Part shown: piece after piece, positions 1 through 6,474 of the stretch
Position numbering within the stretch: the stretch's first letter is position 1
Layout of the letters: every line of letters begins with the position of its first letter
NCBI GenBank assembly: GCA_022823145.1
Contig: JAJDXS010000010.1
Coordinates: forward strand, 1 to 64,000
Length of the DNA stretch: 64,000 nt
Reading direction: 5' to 3'
DNA from: Gemmatimonadota bacterium
GTDB lineage: Bacteria > Gemmatimonadota > Gemmatimonadetes > Longimicrobiales > Gaopeijiaceae
The notes under the pieces: generated by a model
Seen by the model: only the letters and a program-made list of their open reading frames with translations
Databases searched by the model: none
What the model was told of the DNA's origin: nothing
Made by a program: the position numbers and the translations under genes

Positions 1-141
1 GTAGAGGTACAGCCCGTTGCCGTCGGCGTGTCTGCCGGGCGGTGCGGAGCGGATGAAGGCGGCCGACAGGGCCTTGTGGGGATGGCGGCCCTTGGGCTTG
101 GTCTTCCGTGGTTTCGGGGCGGTGTTCGTTCCAGTACTCAT
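1..141 (-). CDS. Tyrosine integrase, N-terminal fragment (cut by window edge)
   Basis: Reading the minus strand from the ATG at 141 gives 47 codons, open to the window edge, so only the N-terminus is visible. After a basic, proline-rich leader the sequence ALSAAFIRSAPPGRHADG followed by NGLYLY matches the N-terminal arm-binding region (DUF4102-like) of P4/phage-type tyrosine recombinases, where the stretch ADGxGLYL is characteristic. The catalytic domain lies to the left and is not in the window. This ORF is absent from the supplied track because it has no stop here. It points away from the window and marks a probable boundary of an integrated element. It has its own promoter, placed so close to the ATG that the transcript may be leaderless. 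Confidence 0.75.
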   Translation of the reverse strand, partial: MSTGTNTAPKPRKTKPKGRHPHKALSAAFIRSAPPGRHADGNGLYLY

Positions 142-147
142 CCCCAC

Positions 148-176
148 ATAATATGGGGGATGGAGCCGGATTGCAA
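148..176 (-). promoter_or_regulatory. Integrase promoter with -10 inside a quasi-palindrome
   Basis: On the minus strand, TTGCAA (171-176) and TATTAT (148-153) are separated by exactly 17 bases, a good sigma-70 spacing. The -10 ends six bases before the ATG at 141. A 17-base near-perfect palindrome, CCCCACATAATATGGGG (142-158, one mismatched pair), covers the -10 and would be a natural operator for autorepression. No tRNA could be recognised in the 142-270 gap, which is visibly more AT-rich than the surroundings. Confidence 0.5.
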
Positions 177-269
177 GGGACGGTGCTGGCTGATAGCGTC
201 GGTAGCTTAGTCTTATAAAGTGTTGTGAATACTGGATTATATGAACCTTCACGAACATCTTGGGACGTT

Positions 270-538
270 TCTGGACCTCGCACGGCGGTAAACGTCACCG
301 TGCTTCCCGTCGCGGCCACGGTGGCCACGCCGGGGTCGGAGGACGTCGCGGCGAAGGTCAGCACGTCTTCTTCGTTGGGGTCGCTGAAGCAGACGGTCAC
401 GGTGGCCGAGTTGCCCACGTTGATCGTCTGTTCAGGGACGGTGCCGCAAGAGGCGGGCGGCTGGGGGTTCTCGCACGCGGAGACGAGGGCCGCGGCGAGA
501 AGGGCCACGGCGCACACTGCTCGCCCAGATGAGTTCAA
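270..538 (-). pseudogene. Truncated Ig-like lipoprotein remnant
   Basis: Minus-strand reading from a possible TTG at 538 (or GTG at 517) gives a lipoprotein signal (AVALLAAALVSAC) and then an Ig-like sheet domain resembling repeats of secreted proteins: a TINVGNSATVTVCFSDP stretch, then LTFAATSSDPGVATVAA and TVTFTAV. After about position 275 the frame stays open but the sequence stops looking like a protein (an ETSQDVREGSY-type tail) and simply continues into the integrase region in another frame. A normal domain would continue with a GTATITVTATD-like strand. I read this as a surface lipoprotein truncated at the edge of the integrated element. No ATG exists in frame, so start and 3-prime limit are uncertain. 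Confidence 0.45.
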
Positions 539-665
539 TTCAGGCAAAAGGTGTCATCGACCCCAGGTGATTGAGCCACTTGACTCAAACAGAACGCCCA
601 GATGATAGGTGCCGGAGCGTCCTGGAGGCAATCCGGTGGCCGTCGGGCGTGGCCTTTCCGCGACC

Positions 666-776
666 CTACCCTCGACCCGCCTGCCAATCGGTCCTGAAGT
701 CCAGTCTTCGCGTCAACTGGTACACATCGTGCGACCGGATCCCGAACCGCTTTGCCACGTCCGGGATCTTTCTGTT
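666..776 (-). pseudogene. Out-of-frame C-terminus of the DUF4411 gene
   Basis: Past position 776 the minus-strand frame used by the DUF4411 ORF degenerates to TERSRTWQSGSGSGRTMCTS and stops at 713. The neighbouring frame instead encodes NRKIPDVAKRFGIRSHDVYQ and then LTRRLDFRTDW, ending with TAG at 666. That is the expected C-terminal part of DUF4411 proteins (KIPDVxxxxGI, then a short hydrophobic tail). Adding one A to the A-run in CAAACAG (775-777) restores one continuous frame. So the gene is either disabled by a one-base deletion, read through by slippage, or carries a sequencing or assembly error. Confidence 0.65.
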
Positions 777-1213
777 TGCTCGCTTCTTTTGGGAGCCGAG
801 ACTTCCGTCGTGACGATACGCCGGCCGGCAGGGTTTGCGAGTGCGTACGCAATCAGAAACGGGTCACGGCCCAGTCTCTCGATCTCGTGTTCATTGAGAT
901 CCGCGCCGTACCCCTCTTCCACGACCCTCCTCACGAGGACCAGGTCTGGTTGCTCATCGAGAATCAACACGTCCTTGACGGTGTCTTCCTTGAGCCAATC
1001 AAGCAGGTCATCCATGCCCTTGCGCCGTCTCCCGCCCTTCACTTCGTCGAGAATCTCGGCAGGGATTTTGACTCGTCCCGCTCCCGCGTGATGGGCGAGC
1101 CAGGTCCAGAACTCGGGGACGCGCTTCACCGGGTAGTAGTCTCGGTGCGCGGTGATCAGCACATTGGCGTCGAGCAGGTAAAGGGGTTCCGCTGATTGCG
1201 AAGGCGTGCTCAC
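713..1213 (-). CDS. DUF4411 family PIN-like protein (frameshifted toxin candidate)
   Basis: The protein begins YLLDANVLITAHRDYY, a PIN-type first acidic motif, and continues with ILDEVKGG and a DPFLIAYAL segment holding further acidic residues. This is the DUF4411 family, PIN-like putative RNases commonly paired with an HTH-ImmA/IrrE partner. I place the start at GTG 1213, not the longer ATG at 1288, because GTGA overlaps the stop of the upstream gene, a classic coupled two-gene arrangement. The frame breaks near 776, so the ORF ends with about 21 unrelated residues; the true C-terminus lies in another frame (see 666-776). As read, the product of 166 residues lacks the last conserved segment and is probably impaired. 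Confidence 0.75.
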   Translation of the reverse strand: MSTPSQSAEPLYLLDANVLITAHRDYYPVKRVPEFWTWLAHHAGAGRVKIPAEILDEVKGGRRRKGMDDLLDWLKEDTVKDVLILDEQPDLVLVRRVVEEGYGADLNEHEIERLGRDPFLIAYALANPAGRRIVTTEVSAPKRSEQTERSRTWQSGSGSGRTMCTS

Positions 1214-2397
1214 GCAGCTTCCAGAATCAGGTGAGCGTTGCGCGGATTCACGCCCATCACTCGCCCCGCCTTGGTAGCGGTGAGGCATCCAGTCGACACC
1301 AGCCGGGCTGCCAACTCCAGCAGGCCGAGACCAAGACTGTAGCGGACCAGTACACCGTAGGCAGGACCTCCGTCCCTCGCTCGCTGCCGTTGCCGCTCAC
1401 GGCTCTTGCTGTCGCGCCAGCGGCGCCGAAACAGGCGATGGAGACGCCGCCAGGTCTCGTGGCCGATCACGCCTTTGCGATGGAGCCGATAGGCCACCAT
1501 GGAGGAACTGACGTTGAGCGACCCGGCGAATTCGGTAACCGCCTCCGCCCAGGCACCGATGCTGTTCGTCGCAGGCTTCCGGAAAGCACCCAACTCCTGG
1601 TCCGAGAGGAAAAACGTGGACGCTACCCTGTTGCAGAACACCTCTACAGGATCCATCGGGTCACCCCCGCTGATACCCGGCTCGCCGATCCACAGGTGCG
1701 CCAACTCGTGGAGCAAGGTGAAGCACTTCGCAGCAGCCGAGTCCTTCGGATTGACGACCACGAACGGCGCGTAGTCGTCGGCTAACGCAAATCCCCGGAA
1801 GACCCCCACTCCCAAATCAGTGTGATAGCTACCCAGATTGCCCAAAACCAGTACAAAGACGCCGGCCTGCTCCGAATGGGACCGCAGCAGGCGGAAGGCT
1901 CCGTCCGGATCCCTGGCAGCCCGATAATCCTCCAGCCGCAGCCCAAGGGTCGCGCGAATCGAGGTAACCACTTGCGCCACTGGGGTGTCGGTGGTGACCG
2001 ATGCGACGAAAGAGAGAGAGGCAAGGTCCTCGTCGTCGTCCAGCATCGCCTCGCGAAGGAGTCCCTGCCGGACCTGAACGTCTCGGACCAGTGCGTTCAG
2101 CACGGCTTCGTCCTCGCGCGAGCGATCTGCCATCGGTGCGCGGAAGTCCTTGCCCCAGTCGCCTCGGCGTGATGGCTGAGCGAGATAGAACGTCAGGAGT
2201 GGCCTGCGGTACTTCCTGGCCATCCTGGAAAGCATGGCTCGCGTCGGTGAGGCTTCCCCGTTCTCCAGCGCCGCCAGCCGGTCGACCGCGGCCATGCCCC
2301 TGGCGTCCCTGATCCCCAGCTTCTTCACCGCATCCTCCGGGCTGAGTCCGGCCGTCTCGCGGGCCCAACCGAGGATGTCCGGGTTCACCTGAGGCAC
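1210..2397 (-). CDS. XRE-type HTH / ImmA-IrrE metallopeptidase antitoxin
   Basis: The protein of 395 residues starts with an XRE-like helix-turn-helix (VNPDILGWARETAGLS through LAALENGEASPT) followed by an ImmA/IrrE (COG2856) zinc peptidase domain with the HExxH motif in LLHELAHLW. This two-domain architecture is typical of antitoxin or regulator partners of PIN-like toxins; the family cleaves regulator proteins in some organisms. I chose GTG 2397 because AAAGGAC lies at correct distance upstream; the track start at 2547 would lie on the promoter itself. It is followed directly by the DUF4411 gene with a GTGA overlap. A palindrome inside its promoter suggests self-repression. The C-terminal basic region (FRRRWRDSKSRERQRQRAR) and an HTH-like tail are extra to the core domain. 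Confidence 0.85.
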   Translation of the reverse strand: MPQVNPDILGWARETAGLSPEDAVKKLGIRDARGMAAVDRLAALENGEASPTRAMLSRMARKYRRPLLTFYLAQPSRRGDWGKDFRAPMADRSREDEAVLNALVRDVQVRQGLLREAMLDDDEDLASLSFVASVTTDTPVAQVVTSIRATLGLRLEDYRAARDPDGAFRLLRSHSEQAGVFVLVLGNLGSYHTDLGVGVFRGFALADDYAPFVVVNPKDSAAAKCFTLLHELAHLWIGEPGISGGDPMDPVEVFCNRVASTFFLSDQELGAFRKPATNSIGAWAEAVTEFAGSLNVSSSMVAYRLHRKGVIGHETWRRLHRLFRRRWRDSKSRERQRQRARDGGPAYGVLVRYSLGLGLLELAARLVSTGCLTATKAGRVMGVNPRNAHLILEAA

Positions 2398-2517
2398 TGC
2401 TGGTCCTTTCGCTGGTCGTATGGATGGAATGAGGTGCGGGCAGTTCGTGATCGCCTGGACCCAAGTTTCGCGCGGACTTGGGGGCGCCTCCATAGCGGGA
2501 TCGGCTAAGTTACTGGT

Positions 2518-2547
2518 GAATGTACACTTGACTTTACATTCTGACAA
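2518..2547 (-). promoter_or_regulatory. Promoter with embedded operator for the HTH-ImmA/DUF4411 module
   Basis: On the minus strand, TTGTCA (2542-2547) and TACATT (2519-2524) are separated by 17 bases. The perfect inverted repeat GAATGTA-N10-TACATTC (2518-2541) fills the space between and includes the -10. This is the usual layout of an autoregulated toxin-antitoxin promoter, with the HTH protein as the likely ligand. The predicted transcription start near 2512 leaves a leader of about 115 bases before the GTG at 2397. Confidence 0.6.
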
Positions 2548-2619
2548 CCCTACTTGTCATTTCTTTGATGGACCCAATTACAAAGTCTCGCATTGCTCGA
2601 TTTCCTGTCTGGTACGGCG

Positions 2620-4050
2620 TCAGCTGATCCCCACTCGCCCCCGCACGTCTGCCAGCATGGCCGGCGAATCGTATCCGACCCCATCCTTGAACACAACCGT
2701 CACGTTGCGTATCACAGCGGGATCCGCGGTGAGGTCACCGCTCATGACGACCAGGTCGGCGATCTTCCCGGCTTCGACGGTGCCCAGATCGTCGAAGACA
2801 TCCAGCACCCGGGCGCCGTTCGCGCTCAGGATCTCGATCGCCTCGTGGGGTGCGAACCCGGCTTCCGACAGCAGCTCGTAGTTGCGCTGATCGCCGTAGC
2901 CGGGCAGGGCGCCGCCGTTCCCGGTCGGGTCGACACCCGAGGCCAACACGCCGCCGGCATCGTAGAACGCCTTCTCGTAGGCCATCGCGTTCATGAAGCC
3001 CTCCACGGGCCGCCCGATCTCGTCAATCCGGGCCTTGGCCGCCAGGTAGTCCTGGCGGACGGCAGGCGACATGGCCTCGAGCGAGCGCGCGTCGCGGGTG
3101 GGTCGGCCCTGTACGGAGAGTTCGTAGACGGCCAGCGTCGAGGTCATGGCCACGCCCGCGTCGATCATTGCCTGGAACGTCGCCTGGGCCTCGGCCCCGT
3201 GCACATCGATCGAGGTGGCCTGTCGGGAGAGATTGGTGGGACACTCGTCCTGGGCGCGGCCGGGCGAGTAGTCGCTGTTGGTCGCGAGGCCGTGTTCGAT
3301 GTTGTCGATTCCGAGCGCTACCGCCTCGGTGAAGCTGATCGAGCAGAGGTGGCCCGTGACCTTGATCCCCTGTGCGTGGGCCTCCTCGATGGCTGCCCTC
3401 AGCTCGTCGGTGCGGATGTTCGTGTAGGCCTTGATCCAGGTCGCCCCTTCCTGTGCCCAGTAGCGTACGAACCGCCGCGCCTGCTCGGGGGATTCCAGCA
3501 TGGTCATGCCGGAGATCCCGCCGCCGGCCGTGATGTAGGGCGCCGTGATGTGGATGCGCGGCCCGGGCGTCCGCCCGGCCTCGATCTCCGCCTTCAGGTT
3601 GAGCTCCGCGTACGGCTGCCGGCTACCCGTCGTCCGCACGGTCGTGACCCCGCTTCCCAGGTACAGCCTCGGCGCCGAGAAGGTGAGCTGCGCGGAGCGT
3701 CCCCCGGCCGCCGTGTAGAAGAGGTGGTTGTGCAGCCCGATCATCCCCGGAATGACCGTGTGGCCCGCCAGATCCATGACCTCGGCGCCAGCGGGGATGT
3801 CCACCGCGCCATCGGCGCCCACTGCGGTGATCCGGCTACCCTCGATCACCACCGTCCGGCCGCGCCGAGCGGGTCCGCCGCTCCCGTCGATCAGGGTCAC
3901 GCCGGTCAGTGCAACCGCGTCGCCGTTGACTACCGCGTAGCCCTCCGCAGCCGAGCCCGCCTCGGGACGCTGCGCGGCAAGGTGTGCACTGGCAGCCGCC
4001 GTCAAGGCGATGGCGGCCAGGACGGCCGCGCTGTTCCTCGTCGTCATCAT
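2620..4050 (-). CDS. Secreted amidohydrolase, imidazolonepropionase-like (copy 2 of tandem pair)
   Basis: A cleavable Sec signal (MMTTRNSAAVLAAIALTAAA, ending AHLAAQ) precedes an amidohydrolase domain of the metal-dependent TIM-barrel superfamily. Visible metal-site motifs are HNH in GLHNHLF, a Lys in WIKAYTN, His residues in VTGHLCS and IEHG, and Asp in ASGVDPTG. The C-terminal beta-sandwich segment GKIADLVVMSGDL is typical of imidazolonepropionase-like enzymes. The substrate is not evident; relatives hydrolyse cyclic amides or dipeptides such as Xaa-Pro. The gene is 14 bases downstream of a close paralogue, so the two are almost certainly co-transcribed. Confidence 0.85.
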   Translation of the reverse strand: MMTTRNSAAVLAAIALTAAASAHLAAQRPEAGSAAEGYAVVNGDAVALTGVTLIDGSGGPARRGRTVVIEGSRITAVGADGAVDIPAGAEVMDLAGHTVIPGMIGLHNHLFYTAAGGRSAQLTFSAPRLYLGSGVTTVRTTGSRQPYAELNLKAEIEAGRTPGPRIHITAPYITAGGGISGMTMLESPEQARRFVRYWAQEGATWIKAYTNIRTDELRAAIEEAHAQGIKVTGHLCSISFTEAVALGIDNIEHGLATNSDYSPGRAQDECPTNLSRQATSIDVHGAEAQATFQAMIDAGVAMTSTLAVYELSVQGRPTRDARSLEAMSPAVRQDYLAAKARIDEIGRPVEGFMNAMAYEKAFYDAGGVLASGVDPTGNGGALPGYGDQRNYELLSEAGFAPHEAIEILSANGARVLDVFDDLGTVEAGKIADLVVMSGDLTADPAVIRNVTVVFKDGVGYDSPAMLADVRGRVGIS

Positions 4051-4064
4051 CGCTGTTCTCTCCT

Positions 4065-5504
4065 CTAGTTGATCCCGACCCGCCCCTCGACATCCGCGAG
4101 CATGGCGACGGAGTCGTATCCGATGCCGTCCTTGAAGACCAGCGTCACGTTGCGGATCACCGACGGATCCGCGGTCAGGTCGCCGCTCATCACCACCAGG
4201 TCCGCCAGCTTGCCGGCCTCGATGGTGCCCAGGTCGTCGAACACGTCCAGCACGCGGGCCCCGTTTGCGCTCAGCACCCTGACCGCGTCCTCGGGGCTGA
4301 AGCCGGCCTCGATGAACAGTTCGTAGTTGCGCTGGTCGCCATAGCCCGCGAGCGCGCCGCCGTTTCCGGTGGGGTCGACGCCGGCCGCCAGCACCCCGCC
4401 CCGATCGTGGAACGCCTTCTCGTAGGCCATTGCGTTCAGGAAGCCTTCCGGCGGGCGCCCGATCTCGTCGATCTCGGCCTTCGCGGCCAGGTAGTCCTCG
4501 CGCACCGAGGGCGCCATCGCGCGCAGCGTGCGCTCGTCACGCGTCGGCCGCCCCTGCACGAAGAGTTCGTACACCGCCAGTGTCGAGGTCATCGCCACGT
4601 CGTTCTCGATCATCGCGTCGAAGGTGGAGGCGACCTCGGGGCCTTCCACGTCCACCGCTTCCGCGTGGTCCCACAGGTCGGGCGGACACACGTCCTCTTC
4701 CTTGCCCGGCACGTAGTCGCTGTTCGTCCCCAGCCCGTGTTCGATGTTGTCGATGCCCAGTGCGACCGCCTCGGTGAAGCTGATCGAGCACAGGTGGCCG
4801 GTCACCTTGAGCCCCTGCCTGTGCGCCTCGTCGATCGCCGCGGCCAGATCCTCGCCGCTGATCGTGGTGTACGCCTTCAGCCAGGTCGCCCCCTCCGCCG
4901 CCCAGTAGCGCACGAAGCGGCGCGCCTGCTCGGGGCTGCGAAACCGCGTCATGATGTTGAGGCTCTCGTCCCCGGTCATGTACGGCGCGGTGATATGGAT
5001 CCGCGGCCCCGGCTGCAGTCCGCGCTCGATCTCGTCCTTCAGGTTGAGCTCGGCGTAGGTCGCCAGGCTGCCGGTCGTCCGGATCGTCGTGACCCCTGAA
5101 CCCAGGTAGAGCCGCTGGCCGGTGTAGCTCATGGGGTGCATCCGGCCGCCCGCAGCCATGTAGAAAAGGTGGTTGTGAAGGCCGACCATGCCCGGCATCA
5201 GGGTGTGCCCGGAGAGGTCCATCACCTCCGCGCCGTCCGGGATGTCCACGGCGCCGTCCGCGCCCACGGCGCTGATGCGGGTGCCCTCGATCACGACCGT
5301 CTGGCCCCGGCGCGCGGGCGAGCCCGTGCCGTCCAGCAGCGTCACCCCGGTCAGCGCTACCGCGTCGCTGTCCACCGCGACGTAGGCGGCGGCCTCGGAG
5401 CCTTCCGCGGGCCGCTGCGCGATGGCGGGGTGGGCCACGGCGATCAGGAGGATCGGGAACAGGACGGCGGCCGAGGGGACGGCGCGGTGCTTCAACTTCT
5501 GCAT
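4065..5504 (-). CDS. Secreted amidohydrolase, imidazolonepropionase-like (copy 1 of tandem pair)
   Basis: This protein of 479 residues is a paralogue of the next gene, with long identical blocks (VIEG, AVGADGAVDIP, HLCSISFTEAVALGIDNIEHG). It has the same metal-site layout: HNH, KAYT, GHLCS, IEHG and AAGVDPTG. I start it at ATG 5504, where MQKLKHRAVPSAAVLFPIL forms a signal peptide ending HPAIAQ; GGAG lies just upstream. The track start at 5615 would overlap the upstream PP-loop gene and give no signal peptide. It heads a two-gene unit of duplicated hydrolases. Substrate unknown; context of peptidases suggests peptide- or amide-derived compounds. Confidence 0.85.
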   Translation of the reverse strand: MQKLKHRAVPSAAVLFPILLIAVAHPAIAQRPAEGSEAAAYVAVDSDAVALTGVTLLDGTGSPARRGQTVVIEGTRISAVGADGAVDIPDGAEVMDLSGHTLMPGMVGLHNHLFYMAAGGRMHPMSYTGQRLYLGSGVTTIRTTGSLATYAELNLKDEIERGLQPGPRIHITAPYMTGDESLNIMTRFRSPEQARRFVRYWAAEGATWLKAYTTISGEDLAAAIDEAHRQGLKVTGHLCSISFTEAVALGIDNIEHGLGTNSDYVPGKEEDVCPPDLWDHAEAVDVEGPEVASTFDAMIENDVAMTSTLAVYELFVQGRPTRDERTLRAMAPSVREDYLAAKAEIDEIGRPPEGFLNAMAYEKAFHDRGGVLAAGVDPTGNGGALAGYGDQRNYELFIEAGFSPEDAVRVLSANGARVLDVFDDLGTIEAGKLADLVVMSGDLTADPSVIRNVTLVFKDGIGYDSVAMLADVEGRVGIN

Positions 5505-5544
5505 GGCATGGGCCTCCAGGACGGGAGTACCGGACTCGGGCCCG

Positions 5545-6444
5545 TCAGGACGCGGCGGACCCTCCTTCACCCCTGCATTGTGTGCGGTGTGATGGCCCTG
5601 CGCCAGTAGTCGCAACGGCGCCTTGCGGCGATGCCCCCTCCCACACCCTCACCAGCGTGTGGAACTCGCCGTTCTCGCCAAAGGGGTCGATGTCCCCGGG
5701 GAGACGTGCCATCATCGCGCGGTCGAAGCGCTCGCCGACCGCCACGAAGCCTTCCGCCGCTCCGGTGACTGCCGAGACCTCGCAGGTGACGCCGCTCGCC
5801 TCGAGGTCGGTGATCAGGGTGTCGTAGGGCACGCCCCAGACGGGAAAGTGCAGCGCGGCGTCACGGTCGGCGGCAAACTCACGGAACGCCACGCCGCGCC
5901 ATTCGCGGATGTGCAGCAGGTGCAGATCGCCGAAGACGAGGCGGGCGATGCGTGGCACGAGTTCACAGGCCGCGCGGATCCGGTCCATGTACGTCTCGCC
6001 GGGGTGAAGCGGAACGCCGAGCAGGGGGAGGCCCAGATGCTCGGCCTGGCGGATCACCGCGTCGATGTGGATCTCCTGGTGCGCAACGGTGCGGGTGGCC
6101 ACGTCGAAGGTGGTCAGGAGCATGATGGGGTGGAGCCCCTCGCGGTGGAGCGCGCGAAGGGCGAGGAAGCTGTCCTTGCCACCGCTCCAGAAGAGAACGT
6201 CGGCGGGCGCAGCGGGCGCGGTGTCGGCAGTAAGCCACGACGGCTGCTTGCCGCGCGCCGCCCGGTCCGCCAGCGACATCGATGCGTGCTGGTAGGGACA
6301 GTGCCGGCATCCGCTGCCGCAGCAACACCCGCGCCGCTTGAGCCCGATCTCGGTGAAGACGTGGAAGCCCGTCTGCGGGTCGATGTAGGATGACTCGCCG
6401 TTCTTCAGCGCCCGCCGGTGGGCCCGCCGCCAGGGGTTGCTCAC
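5545..6444 (-). CDS. DUF5522 plus diphthine-ammonia-ligase-like PP-loop ATPase
   Basis: Residues 1-55 form a DUF5522 cysteine cluster (IDPQTGFHVFTEIGLKRRGC, then CCGSGCRHCPY). Residues 75-270 form an adenine nucleotide alpha-hydrolase domain with PP-loop SGGKDSFLAL and the C-terminal signature FGENGEFHTLV of the diphthine-ammonia ligase (Dph6) family. Bacteria lack diphthamide, so the function here is not tRNA/eEF2 modification; an ATP-dependent amidation or thiolation on another target is possible, and the Cys cluster may bind metal. The stop is 40 bases before the amidohydrolase start, so the three genes could be transcribed together. Multicopper oxidase lies immediately upstream (30-base gap). 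Confidence 0.8.
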   Translation of the reverse strand: MSNPWRRAHRRALKNGESSYIDPQTGFHVFTEIGLKRRGCCCGSGCRHCPYQHASMSLADRAARGKQPSWLTADTAPAAPADVLFWSGGKDSFLALRALHREGLHPIMLLTTFDVATRTVAHQEIHIDAVIRQAEHLGLPLLGVPLHPGETYMDRIRAACELVPRIARLVFGDLHLLHIREWRGVAFREFAADRDAALHFPVWGVPYDTLITDLEASGVTCEVSAVTGAAEGFVAVGERFDRAMMARLPGDIDPFGENGEFHTLVRVWEGASPQGAVATTGAGPSHRTQCRGEGGSAAS

Positions 6445-6474
6445 GGTTCCGCGCGGGTGGCGGTCAAGCGCGCC

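Noticed and set aside
190-260. Possible tRNA in the AT-rich gap beside the integrase
   Set aside because: A D-loop-like GGTAGCTTAG is present but no T-arm GGTTCGA or acceptor pairing could be found.
225-605. Plus ORFs 225-605 and 260-532
   Set aside because: Antisense of the lipoprotein remnant; no homology pattern on this strand.
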